Shown one piece after another: positions 38,651-47,431 of a stretch of 64,000 bases of DNA. Position 1 is the stretch's first letter. Each line of letters opens with the position of its first letter. Both the position numbers and the translations under genes were made by a program. Below the pieces are notes generated by a model that had not been told where the DNA came from, ran no database searches, and was given only the letters and a program-made list of their open reading frames with translations. Source of the stretch: Sphingobacterium corticibacter (GTDB taxonomy: Bacteria > Bacteroidota > Bacteroidia > Sphingobacteriales > Sphingobacteriaceae); NCBI RefSeq assembly GCF_003076635.1, contig NZ_QDKG01000003.1, forward strand, positions 62,001 through 126,000. The letters are read 5' to 3'.

Positions 38651-40564
38651 TTACCCTTCCAATTCCATGATTTCTTCGGCCAATTGCTCCCATCTTGTTT
38701 GCAATTGCTCCCAAGCTGCTTTAGAAGAATTGTATTCTCGAGTAGCTGTTTTTAGCTTTTCGGCATCTGAAAAGACTTCTTCCGTAGCTAATACCGCTTC
38801 CAATTGATTGACCTCTTTTTCTGAAGTGGCGATTTGTGCTTCCAGCTGCGCCAGTTCTTTATTTTTCTTTTGTAGCTGCGCTTTAGAATCGTCCGTAAGC
38901 ACGGGTTTTGCTTTTTTCTCTGCTTTTGGTTTTTCTTCTTTTTTCTCCGCTGGAGCAGGTTTTGTCACGCGCTTGCTACTCCAAGCTTCGTACTCTTCGT
39001 AGGTTCCTGGATATTCTTTGATGTCTTTTTCTTCGATGTACCAAATTTTGTTGGCTACATGATCCAGGAAATAACGATCGTGAGAAACTACGATCAAGGT
39101 GCCTTCGTATTGCTGCAAAGCCTGAATCAAGATATTCACCGAAGCCATATCCAAGTGGTTGGTAGGCTCATCGAGCACCAAGAAGTTCGCATCTGCGGTC
39201 AATGCCTTTGCTAACGCCACGCGAGATTTCTCACCTCCAGACAAAACCTTGATTTTCTTGAACACATCATCTCCGGTAAATAAGAAACAGCCCAAAATAG
39301 AGCGTATTTCCGTTTCTGTATGCTTAGGAGCGAAGTTTTGCAGCTCTTGTAAAATAGAATTTTCCAAATGCAAGGCTTCCAACTGATGCTGTGCAAAGAA
39401 CGTTTGCGACACGTTATGTCCTTTCGTAGTCGTACCGGCGAATTCCGAATCATCGTCCGCCACAATGCGCAGCAAGGTCGACTTACCTTTACCATTGGCA
39501 CCAATTAAAGCGATTTTATCACCCTTTTCGATTAATCCATCGGCATTTCGCAGGATTTCAATATTTGGATAACTTTTTGAAATGTTTTCTAAGGTCACTA
39601 CGTGGCGACCAGAAGGTTTGGAAAACTTAAAGCTGAAGTTTACTTCTGGATTATCGTCATCCACGTCCGAAATCTTTTCCATCCGATCCAACGCTTTTAT
39701 ACGCGATTGTACCATCTTGGCTTTCGATGCTTTCGAACGGAAACGCTCAATCAATTTTTCTTCTTGCTTAATCTTCGCTTGTTGATTTTTAAACTGATTG
39801 CCTTGTAATTCTTCGCGAAGCGCTTTCTCCTCCAGATAGAAAGAATAGTTACCAGCATACAAGGTCAGCTTACCTTTGCGAGATTCTACCGTCTTGTTGA
39901 TGATCTTATCTAAGAAATACCGATCGTGCGAAACGATGATAATTGCACCCTCAAATGATCCCAAATAATTCTCCAACCATTTGATGGAAGGTAAGTCCAT
40001 GTGGTTGGTTGGCTCATCTAATAGCAAAATGTCGGGAGTTTGCAGTAAAATACGCGCTAACATCACGCGCATCCGCCAACCTCCAGAGAAGGTGGCCAAA
40101 GGGCGTTTTTGCTCTTCTTCGGAGAAGCCCAAACCCGCCAAAATCTCGTTTGCACGAAACTCGATGTTGTAACCGTCTAGCGCTTCAAACTCCATTTGCT
40201 TGTCGCTCAATTTGTTCAGAATATCATCCGAATAGTCGGTTTCCAATTTCTGGAGCAAATTTTCTATTTCTTCGTGCAACTGATTTTGGCGTTCAAACGC
40301 TTCCATTGCCACTTGCACAATATTCTTTTCGGAATGGTAAGACAGCAAGTCCTGATTCAGGTAGCCGATCTTCAGATCTTTGGCCATGGAGACCGTGCCC
40401 GATGTGGGCGTGTATTCACCTACGATAATCTTTAGTAAAGTAGATTTTCCTGTTCCATTAGCGCCAATAAGCCCTACTTTGTCGCCCGGTTTGATGTGCC
40501 AGTTGGCATCATCGTACAAAGCCCGAGAGCCTATTTCAAAAGTTAAATTATTAATCGAGATCAT
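38651..40564 (-). CDS. ABC-F family ATPase (ribosome-associated)
   Basis: The 637-residue product (ATG at 40564, MISINNLTFEIG) has two ABC domains in one chain and no membrane part: Walker A motifs GANGTGKSTLL and GANGKGKSTLL, signature motifs TFSGGWRMRVMLA and LSGGEKSRVALA, and the linker with charged residues between them. ABC-F proteins act on the ribosome, some to rescue stalled complexes or resist antibiotics. The long Lys/Glu-rich C-terminal tail is typical of the Uup/EttA-like group; antibiotic resistance cannot be told from sequence. I do not use the longer frame to 40672, which would overlap pyrD on the other strand. It diverges from pyrD. Confidence 0.88.
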   Translation of the reverse strand: MISINNLTFEIGSRALYDDANWHIKPGDKVGLIGANGTGKSTLLKIIVGEYTPTSGTVSMAKDLKIGYLNQDLLSYHSEKNIVQVAMEAFERQNQLHEEIENLLQKLETDYSDDILNKLSDKQMEFEALDGYNIEFRANEILAGLGFSEEEQKRPLATFSGGWRMRVMLARILLQTPDILLLDEPTNHMDLPSIKWLENYLGSFEGAIIIVSHDRYFLDKIINKTVESRKGKLTLYAGNYSFYLEEKALREELQGNQFKNQQAKIKQEEKLIERFRSKASKAKMVQSRIKALDRMEKISDVDDDNPEVNFSFKFSKPSGRHVVTLENISKSYPNIEILRNADGLIEKGDKIALIGANGKGKSTLLRIVADDDSEFAGTTTKGHNVSQTFFAQHQLEALHLENSILQELQNFAPKHTETEIRSILGCFLFTGDDVFKKIKVLSGGEKSRVALAKALTADANFLVLDEPTNHLDMASVNILIQALQQYEGTLIVVSHDRYFLDHVANKIWYIEEKDIKEYPGTYEEYEAWSSKRVTKPAPAEKKEEKPKAEKKAKPVLTDDSKAQLQKKNKELAQLEAQIATSEKEVNQLEAVLATEEVFSDAEKLKTATREYNSSKAAWEQLQTRWEQLAEEIMELEG

Positions 40565-40569
40565 TTCCG

Positions 40570-40577
40570 CAAAAGTA
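40570..40577 (-). promoter_or_regulatory. Putative -7 promoter element of the ABC-F gene
   Basis: TACTTTTG on the minus strand fits TAnnTTTG and its last base is only 6 bases before the A of the ATG, so the transcript may lack a leader. Confidence 0.5.
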
Positions 40578-40600
40578 GTGAATATTTCTGCTTCTTTGGC

Positions 40601-40608
40601 TAAATTTG
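40601..40608 (+). promoter_or_regulatory. Putative -7 promoter element of pyrD
   Basis: TAAATTTG fits TAnnTTTG and ends 7 bases before the pyrD ATG at 40616, again leaving almost no leader. Confidence 0.5.
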
Positions 40609-40615
40609 CCGTACT

Positions 40616-41644
40616 ATGTATAAACTTGTCAAACCATTCTTTTTTAAAATGGATCCTGAGTCGGCACATCATTTGGTGACCGGCGGATTGACCAAAGTGT
40701 CCAAAATCTGGGGTTCAAAAGCAGTATTAAAAGCTTCGTATACGGTAGAAGATCCTCGCTTGGAACGCGAAGTGTTTGGTTTGAAATTCAAAAATCCAGT
40801 GGGCCTTGCTGCAGGTTTTGACAAGAATGGATCGTACATAGAAGAAATGGCTTCTTTCGGTTTTGGATTTATCGAGATCGGAACCGTAACGCCAAAGCCA
40901 CAACCGGGTAATGATAAGCCGCGGATGTTTCGCCTGATTCCAGATGCCGCGCTTATCAATCGCATGGGTTTTAACAATCAAGGTGCTGATGTGGCGGCAG
41001 GTCGTTTAAAACATCTTAAAAATAAAGGCAACTTAATTATTGGTGGTAATATTGGTAAGAATAAGCTGACGCCAAACGAGCAAGCAGTCGATGATTATCT
41101 GTACTGTTTCCACGCCTTATATAGTTATGTCGATTATTTTGTTGTGAATGTGAGTTCGCCCAATACGCCCGGGTTAAGAGAATTGCAAGAGAAAGAACCG
41201 CTGATGCATATCTTAAACACCTTGCAAGCGGCCAACTTGCAAAAAGATTCGGCGAAGCCGATCTTATTGAAAATAGCACCCGACTTGACCGATAGCCAGT
41301 TGGATGATATCGTCGAGATCGTACAAGAGACAAAGATTGCCGGCGTGATTGCGACTAATACGACTATTTCACGAGACGGACTAAAAAGTGATTCGCGATT
41401 GGTGCAGGAATTAGGAGGTGTGAGCGGAAAACCATTGACCAAACGTTCCACAGAAGTGATTCGCTATTTGGTTCAAAAATCTAACGGAGCATTTCCAGTA
41501 ATTGGTGTCGGTGGTATACATTCTGCTGCAGATGCGCAAGAAAAATTAGAAGCTGGTGCCGCCTTAATTCAATTGTATACGGGTTTCATTTACGAAGGTC
41601 CGGGCTTGGTCAGCAAAATCTGCAAAGCGTTACTCAAAAAGTAA
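40616..41644 (+). CDS. pyrD: Dihydroorotate dehydrogenase (quinone), class 2
   Basis: PyrD oxidises dihydroorotate to orotate in pyrimidine synthesis, with FMN and quinone, and is membrane bound. The 342-residue product has the class 2 features: N-terminal helix for the membrane ([18 protein letters not shown]), [34 protein letters not shown], the catalytic serine region [11 protein letters not shown] and [22 protein letters not shown]. The first gene of a four-gene operon, it is followed after 10 bp by a histone-deacetylase-like gene. Confidence 0.95.
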   Translation: MYKLVKPFFFKMDPESAHHLVTGGLTKVSKIWGSKAVLKASYTVEDPRLEREVFGLKFKNPVGLAAGFDKNGSYIEEMASFGFGFIEIGTVTPKPQPGNDKPRMFRLIPDAALINRMGFNNQGADVAAGRLKHLKNKGNLIIGGNIGKNKLTPNEQAVDDYLYCFHALYSYVDYFVVNVSSPNTPGLRELQEKEPLMHILNTLQAANLQKDSAKPILLKIAPDLTDSQLDDIVEIVQETKIAGVIATNTTISRDGLKSDSRLVQELGGVSGKPLTKRSTEVIRYLVQKSNGAFPVIGVGGIHSAADAQEKLEAGAALIQLYTGFIYEGPGLVSKICKALLKK

Positions 41645-41654
41645 TTCATTCGCT

Positions 41655-42560
41655 GTGCTCAAAATCGCCTATCATCCAGCTTATGTACATCCTGTGCCCG
41701 ACAATCATCGGTTTCCGATGGCCAAGTACGAATTGATACCAGCGCAATTGCTGCACGAAGGATTGGCTACTAAAGAGAATTTCTTTGAACCAATATTAGC
41801 AGATCGCGCCACGATTTGCCTAGCGCACGATTCCGAATATGTCGATCATTTGCTCGATCTTACCTTGGATGCCAAAATGGTGCGCCGCATTGGCTTTGCG
41901 TTATCCGAATCTTTGATTATTCGCGAGCGATTGTTGGTCGATGGTACGATCAAAGCCTGTCATTATGCACTAAAATATGGCGTGGCTTTCAACGCCGCTG
42001 GAGGTACGCATCATGCTGGGCGTGATTTCGGGGAAGGATTTTGTTTGCTCAATGATCAGGCGGTTGCCGCGGCGTATCTACTAGATCAGAAGCTTGCGAA
42101 TCGAATCTTGATCGTAGATCTGGATGTGCATCAAGGAAATGGCACAGCACATATCTTTCGGGATCATCCCGATATTTTTACCTTTTCGATACACGGAGAG
42201 AAGAATTATCCTTTCGTAAAAGAACAGTCGCACCGCGATGTAGGATTGAACGATGGCATTGGCGACGCGGATTATCTAGCGAAACTGCTGGAGACATTGC
42301 AGCCCGTATTTGAGCAGGTAAAACCTGATTTTGTGTTCTACCAAGCTGGCGTCGATGTGTTGGCGACCGATAAGCTGGGCAAATTGGGATTGACGGCGGA
42401 AGGTTGTCGACAGCGTGATGAAATCGTATTTGATTTGTGCCGCAAATTTCAAGCTCCTGTACAAGTCAGCATGGGCGGCGGATATTCCGAAGTTTTGCGC
42501 CATATTGTGGATGCTCATGTGAGCACGTACCGCACGGCGATTGACCTGTACAATTTATAA
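41655..42560 (+). CDS. Histone deacetylase/AcuC-like deacetylase
   Basis: The 301-residue product, started at GTG 41655 because no ATG is in the family's start region, belongs to the histone deacetylase superfamily. It has the zinc and active-site blocks AGGTHHAGRDFGEGFCLLND (two adjacent His) and IVDLDVHQGNGTAHIF (zinc Asp and His), and a later GVDVLATDKLGKLGLTAEGC. Bacterial members remove acetyl groups from lysines or small molecules such as acetylpolyamines. The natural substrate is unknown. It lies between pyrD (10 bp) and a nucleoid-associated protein gene (28 bp) and may belong to the pyrD operon. Confidence 0.85.
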   Translation: MLKIAYHPAYVHPVPDNHRFPMAKYELIPAQLLHEGLATKENFFEPILADRATICLAHDSEYVDHLLDLTLDAKMVRRIGFALSESLIIRERLLVDGTIKACHYALKYGVAFNAAGGTHHAGRDFGEGFCLLNDQAVAAAYLLDQKLANRILIVDLDVHQGNGTAHIFRDHPDIFTFSIHGEKNYPFVKEQSHRDVGLNDGIGDADYLAKLLETLQPVFEQVKPDFVFYQAGVDVLATDKLGKLGLTAEGCRQRDEIVFDLCRKFQAPVQVSMGGGYSEVLRHIVDAHVSTYRTAIDLYNL

Positions 42561-42588
42561 TTATAGTATTATTTAAATTTCAATAAGC

Positions 42589-43644
42589 ATGTTTTTTCAT
42601 CAGGACGCTACGTTCGAATCCTTATCTATACATCGCGTGGGCAACAAAGCTCGCGACGAATATTACGCCTTGTCCGAGCAGCCGATTGACCTGAGTCAAG
42701 ACGAGGTGTTACCCGATTTGCTGATGCAATATTTTATGAAGCCTTTTGCGAAAGTGAAAGAAGTATATCGATTCTTTCACCCGAACGAAGATTTGCAACT
42801 CAATGAAGTATATCATTTTGCGCATGCATTTTTTGAGGGGAAAATGCCTTTTCATGAGTTTTCGGAGCAAGTAACCAAGCATTTATACGAAGTATCATCG
42901 CACCCGAATATTAAACCGGGCGAATTGTATGTGGTAGCGCTCAAAAATATACAAATGGAAGGTGAGGAGGGATCTGCTGTTGGTATCTTCAAATCAGAAA
43001 ACAAGGAAACTTATCTGAAAGTATATCCGGATCAGGGGGGATTTGGGCTGGAGTACGAACAGGAAGCCATCAACATTAATAAGCTGGATAAAGGTGTGGT
43101 GATCGTGAAAGCGGATGCCGAGGAAGGATACAAAGTATTGGTAACGGATCAAACCAATGGCTCGGATGCCGTGTATTGGAAGGATGATTTCTTGCAATTG
43201 CGCGTACGCGACGACAACTACCAGCAGACTGGTAATTTCCTCAAGGTGTACAAAAACTTTGTCAACGAAAAGATTGATGAAGTGTTTGAAATGGATAAAG
43301 CGGAGAAAGTGGACTTACTCAACCGTTCGATGAACTACTTCAAAGCACACGAAACTTTTGAAGAAGAAGAATTCTCGGGTGAGGTTTTGGGCAATGCACA
43401 AGCGATTTCGTTGTTTAAGGAATACCGGGAGCAAGTTAGCGAAGAATTGGATATGCCATTCCAGACGAATTTTGATATCGCAGCAGGAGCTGTTAAAAAA
43501 ATGTCTTCTGATTATAAATCAGTTGTGAAATTGGATAAAAATTTTCATATTTATATCCACGGTAAGCGAGATTACATCGAGCGGGGATATGATGAGGATC
43601 GCGGGATGAATTACTATAAATTGTATTTCGATAACGAACAATAG
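42589..43644 (+). CDS. Nucleoid-associated protein NdpA/YejK-like
   Basis: The 351-residue product matches the 37-kDa nucleoid-associated protein family (PF04245): MFFHQDATFESLSIHRVGNKAR, the middle YVVALKNIQMEGEEGSAVGIFKSE and the C-terminal part with DFLQLRVRDDNYQQTGNFLKV. The family binds nucleoid DNA, but its exact role is not established. It follows the deacetylase by 28 bp and precedes DUF3810 by 3 bp. The proximity to a deacetylase invites the guess of a chromatin link, with no other evidence. Confidence 0.82.
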   Translation: MFFHQDATFESLSIHRVGNKARDEYYALSEQPIDLSQDEVLPDLLMQYFMKPFAKVKEVYRFFHPNEDLQLNEVYHFAHAFFEGKMPFHEFSEQVTKHLYEVSSHPNIKPGELYVVALKNIQMEGEEGSAVGIFKSENKETYLKVYPDQGGFGLEYEQEAININKLDKGVVIVKADAEEGYKVLVTDQTNGSDAVYWKDDFLQLRVRDDNYQQTGNFLKVYKNFVNEKIDEVFEMDKAEKVDLLNRSMNYFKAHETFEEEEFSGEVLGNAQAISLFKEYREQVSEELDMPFQTNFDIAAGAVKKMSSDYKSVVKLDKNFHIYIHGKRDYIERGYDEDRGMNYYKLYFDNEQ

Positions 43645-43647
43645 CTT

Positions 43648-44733
43648 ATGCGGTCAGCAGGATCAAAAAACAGGCTCTATTTTTGGATAATAGGAGTTTG
43701 TGTCGTATTGGGCATCATCGGATATGTATTCGTGCAAGATCCTGCTCGGGTAGAATGGCTTTACTCTAGAAACCTTTATCCGCTGTACAGCTATTTGCCT
43801 ACGATCCTGTTTAGCTGGCTTCCATTCAGTCTAGGTGATCTTTTCTATGGGTTTGCAGTGATCGGGTTGTTGCTGCTGTTCGTCAGAGGAATTAGATTTT
43901 TGATTCTCAAAAAATGGGAGCAAGCTGGCCGGTCAGGGCTACAGTTTGTTTGCACGATTTTATTGCTGCATCACATCTTTTATATGAGTTGGGGACTCAA
44001 CTATTACCGGCAACCATTGGCGATGAACTATGCGTTGGATGTAGCAAATATCAGCACTGAAGATTATGAAATAGTATTAGATAGTCTGATTCGGCGAGCT
44101 AATGTTTTGCGGCAGCAAGTAGATGTCCAATTGATCGCCAATTCGCGTAACATGCAGCCGTTGGAGCATGTGATGTTGGCAGATACGACTTTTAACACTA
44201 TATTAAGTAAGAAGCATATTAGCGCAAAGCATCCTGTATCTAGCACATTAGCTTCCTATTTTACGGTAAATGGTTATTTCAATCCCTTTACGCACGAAGT
44301 ACAGGTGAATGCATTGATTCCTTGGCCAAGTTTTCCATTCACGGTAGCGCATGAATTGTCGCATCAAATGGGGATTGGTTTTGAAGATGAGTGTAATTTT
44401 ATTGCATACCAAGTGCTGTCCGAACATCCGAATCCGTGGTATGCTTATAGTGCACATTATGCGGCCGTTCAATCTTTGCTCGGAGCTATGCGCTATGCAA
44501 AGCCGCAACTGTTTAATACCTATTTTAGGAAGTTGGATCCCGCAATTGTGCGCGATTTGCAATCAGAACAAGATTTTTGGTCTAATTATAGCGGTCCAGT
44601 TAATTACATTTCTGGAATAATATATAACCACTATTTGCAACACAACAATCAGCCTGAAGGTACCCAACGCTATAGCATGATGAATCGCTTGATCGTGGCT
44701 TGGTACAAGAAAGAGAATATAGCCAAACGCTAA
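43648..44733 (+). CDS. DUF3810 putative membrane zinc metalloprotease
   Basis: The 361-residue product starts 3 bp after the previous stop. It has N-terminal membrane helices (YFWIIGVCVVLGIIGYVFV and following) and a HExxH zinc motif near residue 235, AHELSHQMGIGFEDECNF, where the trailing Glu could be the third ligand as in gluzincins. This pattern is that of the DUF3810 family, common in Bacteroidota. The substrate is unknown. The active site is probably on the outer face of the inner membrane, by the helix arrangement. Confidence 0.8.
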   Translation: MRSAGSKNRLYFWIIGVCVVLGIIGYVFVQDPARVEWLYSRNLYPLYSYLPTILFSWLPFSLGDLFYGFAVIGLLLLFVRGIRFLILKKWEQAGRSGLQFVCTILLLHHIFYMSWGLNYYRQPLAMNYALDVANISTEDYEIVLDSLIRRANVLRQQVDVQLIANSRNMQPLEHVMLADTTFNTILSKKHISAKHPVSSTLASYFTVNGYFNPFTHEVQVNALIPWPSFPFTVAHELSHQMGIGFEDECNFIAYQVLSEHPNPWYAYSAHYAAVQSLLGAMRYAKPQLFNTYFRKLDPAIVRDLQSEQDFWSNYSGPVNYISGIIYNHYLQHNNQPEGTQRYSMMNRLIVAWYKKENIAKR

Positions 44734-44734
44734 A

Positions 44735-46294
44735 TTATGCGGTTGAATTTTCTTCTGTATTGATAGGAAGTGTGAAGCTAAATGTAGAGCCTTTGTCCAC
44801 TTCACTATCTACCCACAAGGTACCGCCATGCTTTTCTATAATCTGCTCGCAGATATATAATCCTATTCCCATGCCTGGAAAATGCTGCTGAATATGGCGA
44901 GCGCGATAGAAACGCTCAAATATCTTTTTCTGATCATTTAGACTAATACCCATTCCAAAATCTTGAACGGAGAACTTGATGTATTTGCTGATTACGGACA
45001 GAGAAACTTCTATTTTTCGAGCTTTGGGCGAATATTTTACTGCGTTAGCAAGAAGGTTTTTAACGACTTGGCTGAGCTGCGCTTCATCACCCACGTAAGA
45101 TCCTTCAATACCACCAGAAAATATAATTTCATGGCTATCCGTTGTTCGACTCATGGATTCGACAGCTTCCTCCACCATATTATTGAAGTCAAATGCCTCG
45201 CGATGCACTTCCAAATTGCCCGATTGTATTTTAGATACGTCCAATAACTCTGCAATTAATCTATTCAGTCTATCCAATTGGACATTCGCTTTGTCCATTA
45301 TATCGATGATTTTGGCATCAGAGTCTTTCGGTAGCAAACGCGTCGCGTATTGTAAATATCCTTTCACAGTGGTAAGTGGTGTTTTCAGTTCATGACTTGC
45401 CACGGCCAAAAAATCATCTTTACGCAATTCAATGGCGCGCCGATCTGTAATATCTTCAATAGCTAATAGGATACGATCTTTGTAAGTACCTTCCAATTCT
45501 ATACGATGCGCGTTAAGCAACATCAGTTTTTGACCGATATGTGGAAAGTTGTGTTCCACTTCAAAGTCAAGCACTGGATTATTTGTGGGAAGAATCTTTT
45601 CCAGCAATTCTCGCAAAGCATCAATGTTCCATTGACCATTTCCCAAATCATACAATTTCTTATTGATTGTTTCAGACCGATTAACTTTAAAAGTGCGCAT
45701 GAATTCCTCATTGGCTGTAAGTACCTTTAAATCAGAATCCAACACTAGCAAGCTTTCACGCACCGTCTCCACGATGCTTTTAAGATATTCCTCACTCAAT
45801 CGCAAACTCGCAGTGCGTTCATTTATTTTCTGCTCCATGAGCTCACGCTGCAGGTGTAGCTCTTGTTCGGCCTTTTTGCGATCAGTTACGTCATTTTGAA
45901 CTCCAATAAAATGAGATACCTTTCCAGCATCATCCACAATAGGAGAGATATACAATTCGTTCCAAAACAATTCGCCAGCTTTTGTATAGTTCCTAATCTC
46001 CACGTTTGCATGTTTCCCTTCTTTTACGGCATCGCGCAGTTTTTTTCGCATCTCCTGTTCTCGATCATCTCTTTGCAGAAATCGACAATTATGACCGATA
46101 ATCTCTTTGCGATCATAACCGCTGATGCGTTCAAATGATTTATTGCAATATACAATAGGGTTGTCTGGCAAGTTATTGTCTGTAATAATAATACCAGAAA
46201 CACTTGCGTCTAGTGCGGCATGAAAAAGAGGACTAATATCTTTGGTGCTCCAATCTGGCGTAACTGTCTGTGATGGTTCACGTTCTTCTTTCAT
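44735..46294 (-). CDS. LOV-PAS hybrid histidine kinase (probable blue-light sensor)
   Basis: The 519-residue soluble kinase has a LOV domain (about residues 20-140), a second PAS domain (about 170-285), a HisKA domain with phospho-acceptor His301 (ASHELKTPL) and a HATPase with NAVKYSP, DFGMGI and GMGIGLYICEQII. The LOV motif GHNCRFLQ carries the photoactive Cys70, and flavin-contact residues Asn102, Asn112 and Gln133 lie +32, +42 and +63 from it, the spacing I recall for phototropin LOV2. This supports flavin photochemistry. No membrane segment is seen. There is no receiver in the same operon; the nearest lone receiver is about 5.7 kb away at 51984. A 73-residue protein is encoded directly upstream. 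Confidence 0.9.
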   Translation of the reverse strand: MKEEREPSQTVTPDWSTKDISPLFHAALDASVSGIIITDNNLPDNPIVYCNKSFERISGYDRKEIIGHNCRFLQRDDREQEMRKKLRDAVKEGKHANVEIRNYTKAGELFWNELYISPIVDDAGKVSHFIGVQNDVTDRKKAEQELHLQRELMEQKINERTASLRLSEEYLKSIVETVRESLLVLDSDLKVLTANEEFMRTFKVNRSETINKKLYDLGNGQWNIDALRELLEKILPTNNPVLDFEVEHNFPHIGQKLMLLNAHRIELEGTYKDRILLAIEDITDRRAIELRKDDFLAVASHELKTPLTTVKGYLQYATRLLPKDSDAKIIDIMDKANVQLDRLNRLIAELLDVSKIQSGNLEVHREAFDFNNMVEEAVESMSRTTDSHEIIFSGGIEGSYVGDEAQLSQVVKNLLANAVKYSPKARKIEVSLSVISKYIKFSVQDFGMGISLNDQKKIFERFYRARHIQQHFPGMGIGLYICEQIIEKHGGTLWVDSEVDKGSTFSFTLPINTEENSTA

Positions 46295-46320
46295 ATAGCA
46301 GTTATCTATGAGGATAGTCG

Positions 46321-46356
46321 CAGATAATTACTAATTGATGTTTTAGTAATTATCTG
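46321..46356 (-). repeat. Inverted repeat between the 73-codon gene and the LOV kinase gene
   Basis: A 14-bp perfect stem (46321-46334 with 46343-46356) with an 8-base loop. It includes the stop codon of the upstream small gene and ends 26 bases before the kinase ATG. There is no T tail, so it is not a classical terminator. Confidence 0.75.
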
Positions 46357-46571
46357 TCCAATCCGTCGAGTAATATAGAGGTTGCGATTTGTTCGCAATA
46401 ATCTTCCGGATTTCCAGCTGTCAATGCGCCTAGGTAGGCGTTTGTTGCCCATCGAGATCTTTTTGTAATAATATCATTATGAATGAACTTCTCTCGCAAC
46501 TTCCCCGACAATGTTCTTTTCAATTTTTTTTCAAATCGAACAAAGTGCTCATTAAAAATCATATCGTTCAT
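46350..46571 (-). CDS. Small 73-residue hypothetical protein upstream of the LOV kinase
   Basis: The 73-residue product (MNDMIFNEHF... ending SILLDGLDR) is unfamiliar. It has no signal or membrane segment; the middle is basic (RFEKKLKRTLSGKLREKF) and the whole could be helical. The gene is on the same strand as the LOV kinase, 55 bp upstream, with a hairpin covering its stop, so the two are probably cotranscribed. A role as a partner or output of the kinase is only a guess from position. An alternative start is Met4 (46562). Confidence 0.6.
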   Translation of the reverse strand: MNDMIFNEHFVRFEKKLKRTLSGKLREKFIHNDIITKRSRWATNAYLGALTAGNPEDYCEQIATSILLDGLDR

Positions 46572-46689
46572 GTACGTGTATCGTTTTCTTTTAGCCAGTA
46601 TTTACAACTTTAAGGCCAAAATATTCCAGAAATTAGCTCGGAATTATAATTTATTTCGATTACGCATTTATAACGAGAGATATAGGTAT

Positions 46690-47430
46690 CTATACTTTTA
46701 ACATATAATAACACTTATCTGATTTCGACTTTCGCAAGACAGGCATCGCGACATTAAATACGGGAATTCCTTCTTTGGTTTTTCCCTCAAGAGTACCCGC
46801 GTGTGCATGTCCATGAAACGCGGCGAACACATTGCCACGGTTAATCGGCTCGGCCAAGCGAGAGGATCCTAAAAATGGAAATAACACTTCGGGCTCACCA
46901 ACTACTGTTTCTTGGATCGGTGCATAGTGCAATAAGGCAATCTTTGGTATCTCTGGGTGCTCCTGATCTAAGCGAGTTAAAGCCCGTTCGAGTTGTAAAG
47001 ATTCGTTTACCACTTCATGTACGAAAGATTTCATCATATCTTCCCCAAATATTGAAAGCATGTATTGATCAAAACCACCACCAAAACCTTTCACACCTGC
47101 AAAACCGATATCGGCTAATACCGTAGATTCACCGTCAAGTATGGTCATTTTGTTTTCCATCAGGATTTGTTTTATAATCTTTTGCCTTCCTTTCTCATAA
47201 TCGTGATTGCCTAAGACACCTACTACCGGGATCTGCAAAGCCCGAAGATCTTCTGCTAAAATTGCAGCTTCATCCTCGTCGCCTGTATCGGTGAGATCAC
47301 CACAAATAACCAATACATCCGCCTCGTGAGATACTTCTTCAAAGATCGTTTTCATCTTTCCGCGATCGTTCATCTTAATATGTATATCCGCCATCGCGGC
47401 TACTCTTTTTGCTGTACGTTTTGCGTTCAT
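46690..47430 (-). CDS. Metallophosphoesterase of the calcineurin superfamily
   Basis: The 246-residue product has the metal-binding motifs of a cytoplasmic phosphoesterase: MADIHIK near residue 13, CGDLTDTG, GNHDYEKG, LLHYAP and HGHAHAG. It has no signal peptide. Its substrate is unknown. It starts 1 bp after the stop of a nucleotidyltransferase gene and both follow a small acidic gene, forming a tight three-gene operon. The combination of a nucleotidyl-transfer enzyme with a phosphoesterase suggests the pair makes and removes a nucleotide modification, but this is speculation. Confidence 0.85.
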   Translation of the reverse strand: MNAKRTAKRVAAMADIHIKMNDRGKMKTIFEEVSHEADVLVICGDLTDTGDEDEAAILAEDLRALQIPVVGVLGNHDYEKGRQKIIKQILMENKMTILDGESTVLADIGFAGVKGFGGGFDQYMLSIFGEDMMKSFVHEVVNESLQLERALTRLDQEHPEIPKIALLHYAPIQETVVGEPEVLFPFLGSSRLAEPINRGNVFAAFHGHAHAGTLEGKTKEGIPVFNVAMPVLRKSKSDKCYYMLKV

Positions 47431-47431
47431 A

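Noticed and set aside
41655..42560. ATG start for the deacetylase-like gene
   Set aside because: The nearest in-frame ATG (about 41718) would remove the conserved N-terminal AYHPAYVHPVPDNH stretch; GTG at 41655 is kept.
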